Below, in pieces: positions 6,967 through 15,020 of a DNA stretch of 17,660 nucleotides; position 1 is the stretch's first letter, and each line of letters begins with the position of its first letter. Under the pieces are notes generated by a model. That model was not told the DNA's origin, did not search any database, and worked only from the letters and a program-made list of their open reading frames with translations. The position numbers and the translations under genes were made by a program. Origin of the DNA: Actinomycetes bacterium (GTDB lineage: Bacteria > Actinomycetota > Actinomycetes > Mycobacteriales > Micromonosporaceae); contig JAEYGD010000475.1 in the NCBI GenBank assembly GCA_023402505.1, forward strand, positions 1 to 17,660, written 5' to 3'.

Positions 6967-9195
6967 TCAGCCGGCGGTGCCGCCGACGCGGCGCAGCAGC
7001 AGCCCTTGGAGGTGCTTGCGGGGTGCCTGCCCGGTGCCGGCGTGCCGGTGCCAGGTGCCGTCCGCGGCCAGCTCGAAGGCGTCCACCTCGGGGCTGAACG
7101 CGGCGGTCAGCACGTGGTCCAGCTCGGCGCGGGCCACCGGATCGCTGACCCGCACCAGCGCCTCGACCCGGCGGTCCAGGTTGCGGTGCATGAGGTCGGC
7201 CGAGCCCATCCAGAACTCGGCGTCACCGTCGTTGCCGAACCGGAAGATCCGCGAGTGCTCCAGGAACCGGCCGAGGATGGACCGGACGCGGATGTTCTCC
7301 GACAGCCCGGGCACCCCCGGCCGGAGCGTGCACATCCCGCGGATCAGCAGGTCCACGTGGACGCCCGCCCGGGAGGCGCGGTAGAGCGCGTCGGTGATCT
7401 CCTCGTCCACCAGCGCGTTCACCTTGATCTGCACCAGCCCCGGCACGCCGAGCCGGACGTGCGAGATCTCCCGCTCGATGCGTTCGATCAGGCCGCTGCG
7501 GATGCCCTGCGGCGCGACCATCAGCCGCCGGAACGCGGTCTGCCGGCTGTAGCCGGTGAGCACGTTGAACAGATCGGTCAGGTCGGCGCCGATCTCCGGG
7601 TCGGCGGTGAGCATGCCGAAGTCCTCGTAGAGCCGCGCGGTCTTCGGGTGGTAGTTGCCGGTGCCGATGTGGCAGTAGCGGCGGATCTGGTTGCCCTCCT
7701 GGCGGACCACCAGCGCCGTCTTGCAGTGCGTCTTGAGACCCACCAGGCCGTAGACGACGTGGCAGCCGGCGCGCTCCAGCGTACGGGCCCAGCCGATGTT
7801 CGCGACCTCGTCGAACCGGGCCTTCAGCTCGACCAGCACCACCACCTGCTTGCCGGCGGCGGCCGCGTCGACCAGGGCGTCGACGATCGGGGAGTCGCCG
7901 CTGGTGCGGTAGAGGGTCTGCTTGATGGCCAGCACGTTCGGGTCGGCGGCGGCCTGCTCGACGAAGCGCTGCACGCTGGTGGCGAACGAGTGGTACGGGT
8001 GGTGCACCAGCACGTCGCCGTCACGCAGAGTGGCGAAGACGCTGCGCGGCATCTCGCCCTCGGCGAGCCGCGGGTGGGTGGCCGGCACGAACGGCGGGTC
8101 CTTGAGATCCGGCCGGTCGGCCTCGCCGTACAGCTGCCACAGGGCCGACAGGTCGAGCAGGCCGCGCACCCGCAGGACGTCCTGGGCGTCCATGTCGAGT
8201 TCACGCACCAGCAGGTCCAGCATGTGCTCGGAGATGGAGGCGGCGACCTCCAGCCGCACCGGCGGGCCGAAGCGGCGCCGGGCCAGCTCCCGTTCGAGGG
8301 CCTGGAGCAGGTCCTCGTCGCGGTCCTCGTCGACCTCCACCTCGGCGTTGCGGGTCACCCGGAACAGGTGGCACTCCACCACCTGCATGCCGGAGAAGAG
8401 CTGACCCAGGTGCACCGAGATCAGATCCTCGACCGGCAGCACGTGTACGCCCGGCCGGTCCCGGTGGACCCGGACGAACCGGGGCACGTTGTTGGGCACC
8501 TTGACCCGCGCGAAGAGTTCCGAACCGCCGTCCGGGTCGCGGACCGACACCGCCAGGTTCAGCGACCGCCCGGAGATGTACGGGAACGGGTGCGCCGGGT
8601 CGACCGCGAGCGGGGTGAGCACTGGGAAGATCTGCTCCCGGAAGTAGGCGCGCAGCCGCTCGCGCTCGGGATCGTCCAGGTCGCCCCAGCTCAGGATCCG
8701 GATGTCCGCCTCCGCCAGCTTCGGCAGCACGTCGTCGACGAAGCAGGCGGCGTGCCGGGTGACCAGCTCGGCGGTGCGCGCGGCGACCAGGTCGAGCTGG
8801 GTGCGCAGCGGCATCCGGTCGCCCCCACGGACCGGTAGGCCGGCGGAGAGCCGCCGCTTCAACCCGGCGACCCGCACCATGTAGAACTCGTCCAGGTTGC
8901 CGGCGAAGATGGCGAGGAACTTCGCCCGCTCCAGCAGGGGCGTACCCGGGTCCTCGGCGAGCGCGAGGACCCGGGCGTTGAAGTCCAGCCAGGAGAGCTC
9001 CCGGTTGAGGAAGCGGTCCTCCGGCAGCGGTTCGGTTTCGGGCGGCTCGTCGTCGCCGGCGGTCGGCGGCGCGGAGCGCACCGGCGGCGGGTCCAGCACC
9101 TCCTCCAGGCCCGCCGAGGCGGCGGCCGCGTCGGTGCCGGCGGTGTCGGGGCGGGTGTCGGCGGTCTCGGTGGACGGCTCGCCAGGGGTGTTCAC
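6967..9195 (-). CDS. ppk1: Polyphosphate kinase 1
   Basis: A 742-residue PPK1, which reversibly transfers the gamma-phosphate of ATP onto polyphosphate. After a disordered acidic N-terminus (about 1-58), the family start FLNRELSWLDFNARVL is plain, followed by LDEFYMVRVAG. The phosphorylated histidine is His509 in YCHIGTGNYHPKTARLY, and the second conserved histidine is His647 in FLEHSRIF. KQTLYRTSGDSPI and RGMCTLRPGVPG are further PPK1 signatures. Length is normal apart from the extended N-terminus. The GTG at 9195 is used; its ribosome site (GAAGATG) is poor, so a slightly different start is possible. Polyphosphate supports phosphate storage and stress responses. The gene lies in a minus-strand series with cofC, a small CSD-like gene and mutT1. 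Confidence 0.97.
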   Translation of the reverse strand: MNTPGEPSTETADTRPDTAGTDAAAASAGLEEVLDPPPVRSAPPTAGDDEPPETEPLPEDRFLNRELSWLDFNARVLALAEDPGTPLLERAKFLAIFAGNLDEFYMVRVAGLKRRLSAGLPVRGGDRMPLRTQLDLVAARTAELVTRHAACFVDDVLPKLAEADIRILSWGDLDDPERERLRAYFREQIFPVLTPLAVDPAHPFPYISGRSLNLAVSVRDPDGGSELFARVKVPNNVPRFVRVHRDRPGVHVLPVEDLISVHLGQLFSGMQVVECHLFRVTRNAEVEVDEDRDEDLLQALERELARRRFGPPVRLEVAASISEHMLDLLVRELDMDAQDVLRVRGLLDLSALWQLYGEADRPDLKDPPFVPATHPRLAEGEMPRSVFATLRDGDVLVHHPYHSFATSVQRFVEQAAADPNVLAIKQTLYRTSGDSPIVDALVDAAAAGKQVVVLVELKARFDEVANIGWARTLERAGCHVVYGLVGLKTHCKTALVVRQEGNQIRRYCHIGTGNYHPKTARLYEDFGMLTADPEIGADLTDLFNVLTGYSRQTAFRRLMVAPQGIRSGLIERIEREISHVRLGVPGLVQIKVNALVDEEITDALYRASRAGVHVDLLIRGMCTLRPGVPGLSENIRVRSILGRFLEHSRIFRFGNDGDAEFWMGSADLMHRNLDRRVEALVRVSDPVARAELDHVLTAAFSPEVDAFELAADGTWHRHAGTGQAPRKHLQGLLLRRVGGTAG

Positions 9196-9248
9196 CCAGT
9201 CATCTTCACCCGTTCCGGGTCACCCCAAAACGAACTTCACCGGGTCGT

Positions 9249-9446
9249 TCAGGCCATCGTCGGCAACGTCACGCGCGTCACCGCGCCGGTCCCGTCGGTC
9301 TCGACGCGTACCCGCTGGCCGAGGCGGAGCAGCCGCAGCCCGGAGGCGTCGAACGCCCGCGCCGGGAACGCCAGCTCGGTGCCGTCGTCGAGAAGGAGCA
9401 CGCCGCTGCGGGTCGCCGCGTCGTAGGTCGCCACCGTGCCCTGCAT
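9249..9446 (-). CDS. Small degenerate cold-shock-domain-like protein
   Basis: A 65-residue protein from the ATG at 9446; a GTG at 9455 would add three residues and start right after the cofC stop codon. It lines up end to end with bacterial cold-shock proteins: GTVATYDAATRSGVLLLDDG matches GTV-(K)WFN-..-GFGFI-..-DDG, and ASGLRLLRLGQRVRVE matches SGFRSLEEGQRV-FE. The two nucleic-acid-binding motifs are lost: GFGFI is SGVLLL and VFVHF is AFPAR, so the usual surface aromatics are missing. Function is unknown; it may bind something other than single-stranded RNA or be structural. It sits in the cofC-ppk1 cluster and ends 53 bases before ppk1. Composition matches the neighbours. Confidence 0.82.
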   Translation of the reverse strand: MQGTVATYDAATRSGVLLLDDGTELAFPARAFDASGLRLLRLGQRVRVETDGTGAVTRVTLPTMA

Positions 9447-9456
9447 GCCCGGCACG

Positions 9457-10104
9457 CTACACCGGACGGCCGGCCGCCGGGGCCGCCGTGTCGCACAGCG
9501 CGGCCGTCCGGGGGCCCAACCCGAGCCGGGCCGCCGTCGCCAGGTCGTCGGCCGTGTCGACGTCGCGGCGCAGGCTCGGCCAGGGCCCGAGCAGGGCGAG
9601 CGCCCCGCCGGCCGCGTGCGCCGCCGCCGAGCCGACGCCGAAACGCGGATCCAGGGGTACGCCGGGTGGGGCGGTCAGCAGCACGGTGCCCTCGCCGGGG
9701 GCGTCGGGGACGTACCGGCGTACCGGTGTCGGGCCGGGTCCCGCCGACCGCAGCGCCGCCGCCAGCTCGACCGGACGCAGCGCGGGCAGGTCGGCGGTGA
9801 GACCGGCGACCCAGCCGTCCCCGGCGGCCGACGCGCCGTGCCGGAGAGCGGCGTTGAGCCCGGCGGCCGGGCGGTCCGGCAGCACCCGGGCTCCGGCGGC
9901 GTCGGCCTCGGCTGCCACCCGCGGATCGTCGGTGACCACCAGCACCTCGGCGACGACCGGGCAGGCCCGCACCGCGCGGACCGTGTCGGCCGCCAACGCC
10001 AGCGCCAGCTCCTCGTGGGGTACGCCCGGCAGCGCACCGCGCAACCGGCTCTTGGCGGCCCCCAGCCGCTTCACCGGCACCACCACGGTCCACACCTGGG
10101 TCAC
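9457..10104 (-). CDS. fbiD: CofC/FbiD guanylyltransferase of coenzyme F420 synthesis
   Basis: About 215 residues. It belongs to the CofC family, related to the MobA/GlmU nucleotidyltransferase fold: WTVVVPVKRLGAAKSRL at the N-terminus (nucleotide binding), EVLVVTDDP (strand with the TDD motif), LPDRPAAGLNAALRHG, GLTADLPALRP (metal-binding Asp) and the C-terminal DVDTADDL. Archaeal CofC uses 2-phospho-L-lactate; actinobacterial FbiD was shown to use phosphoenolpyruvate with GTP, forming the activated precursor that FbiA attaches to Fo. The GTG at 10104 has AGGATGG upstream and starts at the conserved fold; an in-frame GTG at 10140 would add 12 poorly supported residues. In M. tuberculosis fbiD also neighbours gpsA and ppk1. 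Other F420 genes are not in this window. Confidence 0.93.
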   Translation of the reverse strand: MTQVWTVVVPVKRLGAAKSRLRGALPGVPHEELALALAADTVRAVRACPVVAEVLVVTDDPRVAAEADAAGARVLPDRPAAGLNAALRHGASAAGDGWVAGLTADLPALRPVELAAALRSAGPGPTPVRRYVPDAPGEGTVLLTAPPGVPLDPRFGVGSAAAHAAGGALALLGPWPSLRRDVDTADDLATAARLGLGPRTAALCDTAAPAAGRPV

Positions 10105-10236
10105 CCCGCCATCCTGCCAGCCCGGCGGCGGTACCCTCACTGGCCGGACCCGGGGCGAGCAGGCATGATTTCACCTCGCGGGTGTCCCCGGGGGCAGGCG
10201 GACCGGCGGGGTCGTACGGCGGCAGGAGGAGGCGCG
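10105..10236. promoter_or_regulatory. Divergent promoter region between cofC/fbiD and the plsC-like gene
   Basis: These 132 bases separate two divergent gene groups, so both promoters should lie here. TACCCT (10132-10137) is a possible plus-strand -10, but no matching -35 is evident. Near the right end, GGAGGAGG (10225-10232) is the ribosome site that fixes the plsC start. No convincing operator is seen. Confidence 0.3.
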
Positions 10237-10962
10237 GTGGCGCGGCGCAGGATCGGGTTCTGGCCACGGGTCGCCGTGGTGCTGGTCAAGCCCGTCTTGA
10301 CCGTGTGGACGCGGCGTACCTGGCGCGGCATGGAACACCTGCGGCACCCGGGCGGCACGATCCTCGTGGCGAACCACATCTCGCACGCCGACCCGCTGGT
10401 CGCCGCGCACTTCATCTACGACTCCGGGCGCTGGCCGCAGTTCCTCGGCAAGGCCAGCGTGTTCCGGGTGCCGCTGATCGGCTGGATCCTGCACCGCTGC
10501 CGGCAGATCCCGGTGGAGCGCGGCACGGTCGACGCGGTGAAGTCGTTGGACGCCCTGGTCGCCGCACTGGACCGGGGCGGCGCGGTGGTGATCTACCCGG
10601 AGGGCACCATCAGCCGGGAGCCCGAGCTGTGGCCGATGAAGGGCAAGACCGGTGCCGCCCGGCTGGCGCTGGCCACCGGCGCCCCGGTCGTCCCGGTGGT
10701 CATGTGGGGTCCGGAGCGCATGTTCGACCCGCGGACCGTCCGGCTGAACCTCCGCCCCCGCATCCCGGTGACCGTGGTCGCCGGCCCGCCGCTCGACCTG
10801 AGCCGGTGGACGGGTGCCACTCCCACGAAGGCGGTACTCGACGAGATGACCGACGAGATCATGCTGGGCCTGCGTGACCTGCTCGCCGAGATCCGGCAGG
10901 AGACACCGCCCCCGCTGTGGGAGCGTCCGGGCCGCGCCCAGCGCAGCGGAGGGCAGGCATGA
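10237..10962 (+). CDS. 1-acyl-sn-glycerol-3-phosphate acyltransferase (PlsC family)
   Basis: A 241-residue acyltransferase that probably acylates lysophosphatidic acid to phosphatidic acid at the membrane. The HX4D catalytic motif is in NHISHAD (His47, Asp52), and the glycerophosphate-binding motif is YPEGT (120-124). KGKTGAARLAL and PVVPVVMWGP are further family blocks. A basic hydrophobic N-terminus (RRRIGFWPRVAVVLVKPVL) could bind the membrane. The GTG at 10237 was chosen for the strong GGAGGAGG just upstream; an in-frame ATG at 10165 lacks a good site. The stop overlaps the gpsA start (ATGA), so the two are translationally coupled. The partner supports the function: GpsA supplies the glycerol-3-phosphate backbone. 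Acyl-chain and substrate specificity are not known. Confidence 0.92.
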   Translation: MARRRIGFWPRVAVVLVKPVLTVWTRRTWRGMEHLRHPGGTILVANHISHADPLVAAHFIYDSGRWPQFLGKASVFRVPLIGWILHRCRQIPVERGTVDAVKSLDALVAALDRGGAVVIYPEGTISREPELWPMKGKTGAARLALATGAPVVPVVMWGPERMFDPRTVRLNLRPRIPVTVVAGPPLDLSRWTGATPTKAVLDEMTDEIMLGLRDLLAEIRQETPPPLWERPGRAQRSGGQA

Positions 10963-11957
10963 GCGGGCACGTGGCGGTGTTGGGAGCCGGGTCCTGGGGC
11001 ACGGCCTTCGCGAAGATCCTCGCCGACGCGGGCCGGGACGTCACCATCTGGGCCCGGCGGCAGCCGGTCGCGGACGTGATCCGGGCCGAGCGGCGCAACC
11101 CGGAGTACCTGCCGGGGCTGGTGCTGCCCGAGCGGGTCACCGCGACCGGGGACGCCACGGAGGCCATCAAGGGCGCGGAGCTGGTGGTGCTCGCGGTGCC
11201 GTCGCAGACCCTGCGCGGCAACCTCGCCGAGTGGGCGCCGCACCTGCACCCCGACGCCACGCTCGTCTCCCTGATGAAGGGCATCGAGCTGGGCACCACC
11301 AAGCGGATGAGCGAGGTCATCGTGGAGACCGCCGACGTCGCGGCGGACCGGGTGGTGGTGGTCTCCGGCCCGAACCTCGCCCCCGAGATCGCCGCCGAGC
11401 AGCCGGCCGCCACGGTGGTCGCCTGCACCGACGTCGACCGGGCGACGCTCGTGCAGGCGGCGATCACCACGCCGTACTTCCGTCCGTACACCAACGACGA
11501 CGTGATCGGCTGCGAGCTGGGCGGCGCGGTGAAGAACGTGATCGCGCTCGCGTACGGGATCGCCACGGCGATGGGCTTCGGCCACAACACCCGCGCGATG
11601 CTGGTCACCCGGGGCCTCGCCGAGACCGCCCGGCTGGGTGTCGCGCTCGGCGCCGACCCGCTCACCTTCGCCGGGCTGGCCGGCATGGGTGACCTGGTGG
11701 CGTCCTGCTCGTCCCCGTCGGCGCGTAACCGCACCTTCGGCGAGCACCTGGGTCGGGGCGCGACCCTGGAGGAGGCCCGGATCGCCACCCGGCAGACCGC
11801 CGAGGGCGTCAAGAGCGCCCTGGCGATCCGCGACCTGGCCCGGGCGCACGGGGTGGAGATGCCGATCACCGAGCAGGTGGAGCTGGTCTGCCACGAGGGC
11901 GTCGACCCGCGGCGGGCCGTGCAGGCGCTGATGAGCCGTACGACGAAGCCGGAGTGA
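10959..11957 (+). CDS. gpsA: NAD(P)-dependent glycerol-3-phosphate dehydrogenase
   Basis: A 332-residue cytoplasmic enzyme that reduces dihydroxyacetone phosphate to sn-glycerol-3-phosphate for phospholipid synthesis. The N-terminal Rossmann fold opens with VAVLGAGSWGTAFA (GxGxxG at 9-14). SLMKGIE and VVSGPNLAPEIA are conserved. The catalytic lysine is Lys192 in ELGGAVKNVIALAYGI, followed by NTRAMLVTRGLAE and the C-terminal GMGDLVASCSSPSARNRTFG. The ATG overlaps the stop of the plsC-like gene and has GGAGG six bases upstream. Length is normal. Confidence 0.98.
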   Translation: MSGHVAVLGAGSWGTAFAKILADAGRDVTIWARRQPVADVIRAERRNPEYLPGLVLPERVTATGDATEAIKGAELVVLAVPSQTLRGNLAEWAPHLHPDATLVSLMKGIELGTTKRMSEVIVETADVAADRVVVVSGPNLAPEIAAEQPAATVVACTDVDRATLVQAAITTPYFRPYTNDDVIGCELGGAVKNVIALAYGIATAMGFGHNTRAMLVTRGLAETARLGVALGADPLTFAGLAGMGDLVASCSSPSARNRTFGEHLGRGATLEEARIATRQTAEGVKSALAIRDLARAHGVEMPITEQVELVCHEGVDPRRAVQALMSRTTKPE

Positions 11958-11962
11958 ACGAC

Positions 11963-13078
11963 ATGACCACCGACCACGACGGCACCCGCTGCGTGCACGC
12001 CGGGCTGCCGGCCGCCGTGCCCGGGCAGCCCTTCCTGCCCGGCCCGGTCTTCGCCGCGCCCTACCACCTCGACCCGACGACGGGTCCGGCGGCGGCGACG
12101 GACGGTTACGGGCGGCCGGACAACCCCACCCGGCGGCTGCTGGAGGCGGCGATCGGCGAGCTGGAGGGCGGCGACGCGGTGGCCTTCGCCAGCGGGCAGG
12201 CGGCGATCACCGGGGCGCTGCTGACCGTGTTGCGGCCCGGGGACACCGTGCTGCTCCCGGCGGACGGCTACTACCCGATGCGGGCCTTCGCCTCCGACGC
12301 GCTCGCCGGGATCGGTGTCCAGGTGCGCTTCGTGCCGACGGTCGGGCCGTACCCGGACCTCGACGGCGTACGCCTGGTGCTCGTGGAGACCCCGGCCAAC
12401 CCGGGCCTGGACGTCGTCGACGTGCGGGAGCTGGCCGCCCGGGCGCGGGCGGCGGGCGCCCTGCTGGCGGTGGACAACACCACCGCGACCCCGCTCGGGC
12501 AGCGCCCGCTGGATCTCGGCGCGGACCTGGTGGTGGCCTCCGGTACCAAGGCCCTGACCGGCCACTCCGACGTGCTGCTCGGGTACGTCGCCACCCGCTC
12601 GGCCAAGTTGCGGGAGGCGGTGACGGGGTGGCGCAACCTGGCCGGGGCGATCCCGGGCGCCTTCGACGCCTGGCTCGCGCACCGGTCGCTGGCCACGCTG
12701 GACCTGCGCCTGGCCCGGCAGACCGCGAACGCCGAGGCGCTGGCGCGGCTGCTGGTCGCGCGCCCGGACGTGACCGGCGTGCGCTGGCCGGGCCTGCCGG
12801 ACGACCCGGCGTACCCGGTGGCGTCGGTCCAGATGCGACGGATCCCGGGTGTGCTCTCGTTCGACCTCGGCGACGCCGACCGGGTCGCCCGGTTCCTGAC
12901 GGCGGCGCGGCTGGTGGCGGCGGCCACCTCGTTCGGCGGCCTGCACACCAGCGCGGACCGGCGGGCCCAGTGGGGCGACGACACGGCACCGGGTTTCGTC
13001 CGTTTCTCCTGCGGCATCGAGGACACCGTCGACCTGGTCGCCGACGTCACCGCCGCCTTGGATTCCAGCCGCGGGTGA
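11963..13078 (+). CDS. Cystathionine gamma-lyase-like PLP enzyme
   Basis: About 371 residues, fold-type I, Cys/Met metabolism family. Visible family features are YGRPDNPTRRLLEAAIGELEGG (the YxRxxNPT phosphate-binding region), ASGQAA, the cofactor-nitrogen aspartate Asp171 in AVDNTTATPLGQRP, and the Schiff-base lysine Lys196 in SGTKALTGHSD. The C-terminal SFGGLHTSADRRAQWG replaces the more usual ESL...P region of the family. Cleavage of cystathionine to cysteine is likely, but family members also do gamma-synthase or methionine-lyase chemistry and sequence alone does not settle it. The ATG at 11963 has GGAG eight bases upstream; a GTG at 11954 overlapping the gpsA stop (GTGA) is the alternative. 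Coupled to gpsA and to the next gene. Confidence 0.9.
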   Translation: MTTDHDGTRCVHAGLPAAVPGQPFLPGPVFAAPYHLDPTTGPAAATDGYGRPDNPTRRLLEAAIGELEGGDAVAFASGQAAITGALLTVLRPGDTVLLPADGYYPMRAFASDALAGIGVQVRFVPTVGPYPDLDGVRLVLVETPANPGLDVVDVRELAARARAAGALLAVDNTTATPLGQRPLDLGADLVVASGTKALTGHSDVLLGYVATRSAKLREAVTGWRNLAGAIPGAFDAWLAHRSLATLDLRLARQTANAEALARLLVARPDVTGVRWPGLPDDPAYPVASVQMRRIPGVLSFDLGDADRVARFLTAARLVAAATSFGGLHTSADRRAQWGDDTAPGFVRFSCGIEDTVDLVADVTAALDSSRG

Positions 13079-13851
13079 CGGCGGACCGGGCGGCGCTGGT
13101 GGGGCGGCTGCGTGCCGCCGGGTGCGTCTACGCCGAGGACGAGGCGGAGCTGCTGCTCGCCGCCGCCGGCAGCGCGGAGGCGCTCGCTGACCTGGTCGAC
13201 CGGCGGGTCGCCGGGCAGCCGCTGGAGCACCTGCTGGGCTGGGCCGAGTTCGGTGGGGTCCGGGTCGCGGTGGCGCCGGGTGTCTTCGTGCCGCGGGCGC
13301 GCAGCCTGCTGCTGGTGACCGCCGCGGTCGCGGTGTCCGGTCCGGAGCCGGCCGTGGTGGAGCTGTGCTGCGGTTCCGGGGCGCTGAGCGTGTTGCTGGC
13401 CGACCGGTTGGCGCCGCGCTTCCTCGCCGCGGTGGACGTCGACCCGGCGGCGGTGGCGTGCGCCGGGCGGAACCTCGCCGGGCGCGGTGCCGCCGTCCTC
13501 GCCGGTGACCTGTTCGACCCGCTGCCGGAGGTGTGGCGTGGCCGGCTGGACCTGGTGGTGGCCAACGCGCCGTACGTGCCGACGGACGCGGTCGGCCTGA
13601 TGCCGCCGGAGGCCCGGCTGCACGAGGCACGGGTGGCGCTCGACGGCGGCCCGGACGGGCTGGCCGTGCTGCGCCGGGTGGCGGCCGGTGCGGCGTACTG
13701 GCTGGCGCCGGGCGGGCACCTGGTGGTGGAGGTCGCCGAGAGCCAGGTGCCGGCGCTCGGCGAAGCCGTCACCGGGGCCGGCCTGCTCCCCACGGTCCAC
13801 CGGGACGACGACCTCGACGCCGTGGCCCTGACCGCCCGACGTCCCACCTGA
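13075..13851 (+). CDS. PrmC-related protein (glutamine-N5) methyltransferase, substrate unknown
   Basis: A 258-residue class I SAM-dependent methyltransferase close to HemK/PrmC. An N-terminal helical part ends in GQPLEHLLGWAEFGGVRVAVAPGVFVPRAR, which resembles PrmC (where VFIPRPET is usual). SAM motif I is VVELCCGSGALS (about 94-105). The catalytic loop reads NAPYVP at Asn164, whereas PrmC has NPPY. That variant marks the PrmC-related group of unknown substrate, so release-factor methylation should not be assumed. GGPDGLAVLRRV is also conserved. The GTG start overlaps the previous stop codon (GTGA), giving translational coupling. It is the last gene of the chain that starts at plsC. Confidence 0.9.
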   Translation: MTADRAALVGRLRAAGCVYAEDEAELLLAAAGSAEALADLVDRRVAGQPLEHLLGWAEFGGVRVAVAPGVFVPRARSLLLVTAAVAVSGPEPAVVELCCGSGALSVLLADRLAPRFLAAVDVDPAAVACAGRNLAGRGAAVLAGDLFDPLPEVWRGRLDLVVANAPYVPTDAVGLMPPEARLHEARVALDGGPDGLAVLRRVAAGAAYWLAPGGHLVVEVAESQVPALGEAVTGAGLLPTVHRDDDLDAVALTARRPT

Positions 13852-13946
13852 CCCCGGGCGGACCGTGCAAGATCACGGGTGAGCGTGGCGGCCGGCGGGT
13901 ACGGGAACTAGCCTCGCGTCAACGTCTCGTCGGGTGGGAGGGCGTC

Positions 13947-14999
13947 GTGGGCACCACAGCGGTCCCGGTGGTCGTCGGGTTGGACAACGGCGGCACCAGC
14001 AACAACGCCACCGTCCTCACCGTGGACGGGCGGTTCCTCGTCGACGGCCTGCTGGAGACGCCGAGCGAGGTGCAGGCGGGCCCCGAGGCGGCGATCGAGG
14101 CCCTCGCGCGTGCCTTCGACGGGGCGCTGGTGTCGACCGGCGTACCTCGGGACCTGGTCCGCGCCGTGGGGCTGGACACCCCCGGCCCGGCCAGCGCCAC
14201 CGGCGTCATCTCCTCGCGCGGATCGACGAACTTCTCCCAGCCGGCCTGGCGGGGGTACGACGTGCGGGGCGCCCTGCAACGGCGGCTCGGCCTGCCGGTG
14301 GTGTACCTCAACGACGGCAACGCCGCCGCCCTCTACGCCCACCACACCTACTTCGGGGCGGACGCGATGCGTCGTTCGTCGGTCTCCGCGATCGTCGGCA
14401 CCGGCCTGGGTGGTGGGCTGGTCGAGAGCGGCCGGGTGATCGCCGGTGCGGCCGGCATGGCGGGCGAGCTGGGGCACGTGCACCTGCCGCTGGGCGGGCT
14501 GCTCGCTCCCGGCCAACCGGAGCCGGTGTGCGCCTGCGGCTTCGTCGGGGACGCCGAGAGCGTCGCCTCCCTGACCGGCATCGCGCGCAACCTGCTGCCG
14601 TACTGGCTGACCCGCTTTCCCGGGCATCCGCTGGCCGGTGAGCCGGCGTCACGGGCTGCGAAGCTGGTGCGTGGGCTCGGCGAGCAGGGCGATCCACTGG
14701 CCCGGGAGATCTTCACCCAGCAGGCGATGGCGATCGGCCGCCTGTTCACCCTCGCCGCGAACTTCACCGACCCGCACGCGTACTTCGTCGGCGGCGGTGT
14801 GGTCGAGGCGGCGCCGGAGTTCCGCGCCTGGTTCCTCGAAACCGTCCGGGAGCACACCGTGCTACGCGAGGAGCAGGCCGCCACGGCGACGTTCGCCCTG
14901 GTGCCCGACCGGGACATGGCCGGTGCCCGGGGCGTGGCCATCGCGGCCCTGGAGGCGCTGCGGGCCGAGCCCGCGCCCGAACCGCTGGTCGGCGGCTGA
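13947..14999 (+). CDS. ROK-family protein, probable sugar kinase
   Basis: A 350-residue ROK protein without a DNA-binding domain, so more likely a kinase than a repressor. The phosphate loop is GLDNGGTSNN near the N-terminus, the catalytic base is Asp123 in LNDGNAAALYAH, GTGLGGGLVE follows, and GELGHVHLPL matches the ROK signature. The zinc motif, usually CxCGxxGCxE, reads CACGFVGDAE (Cys195, Cys197, Asp202, Glu204): the third cysteine is Asp. Glucokinase, N-acetylglucosamine or mannose kinase activity are all possible; the sugar cannot be assigned. The GTG start has GGGAGGG four bases upstream. Ninety-five bases separate it from the methyltransferase gene, so it may have its own promoter. 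A hairpin at 15021-15059 ends it. Confidence 0.9.
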   Translation: MGTTAVPVVVGLDNGGTSNNATVLTVDGRFLVDGLLETPSEVQAGPEAAIEALARAFDGALVSTGVPRDLVRAVGLDTPGPASATGVISSRGSTNFSQPAWRGYDVRGALQRRLGLPVVYLNDGNAAALYAHHTYFGADAMRRSSVSAIVGTGLGGGLVESGRVIAGAAGMAGELGHVHLPLGGLLAPGQPEPVCACGFVGDAESVASLTGIARNLLPYWLTRFPGHPLAGEPASRAAKLVRGLGEQGDPLAREIFTQQAMAIGRLFTLAANFTDPHAYFVGGGVVEAAPEFRAWFLETVREHTVLREEQAATATFALVPDRDMAGARGVAIAALEALRAEPAPEPLVGG

Positions 15000-15020
15000 G
15001 GCGCGGGCCCGGCCCGGTGG

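Noticed and set aside
6484..8838. Long plus-strand open frame opposite mutT1 and ppk1
   Set aside because: It covers two well-recognised minus-strand enzymes, is rich in His/Val/Arg/Gly without motifs, and has no ribosome site.
10859..13630. Long minus-strand open frame opposite gpsA, the lyase and the methyltransferase
   Set aside because: The plus strand encodes three coupled genes with intact catalytic motifs; the minus frame is Pro/Arg/Ala-rich noise.
13904..13932. GGAACT followed by GTC motifs, resembling an ECF sigma promoter ahead of the ROK gene
   Set aside because: The spacing to each candidate -10 does not fit the usual 16-18 bases; the motif is common by chance at this GC content.
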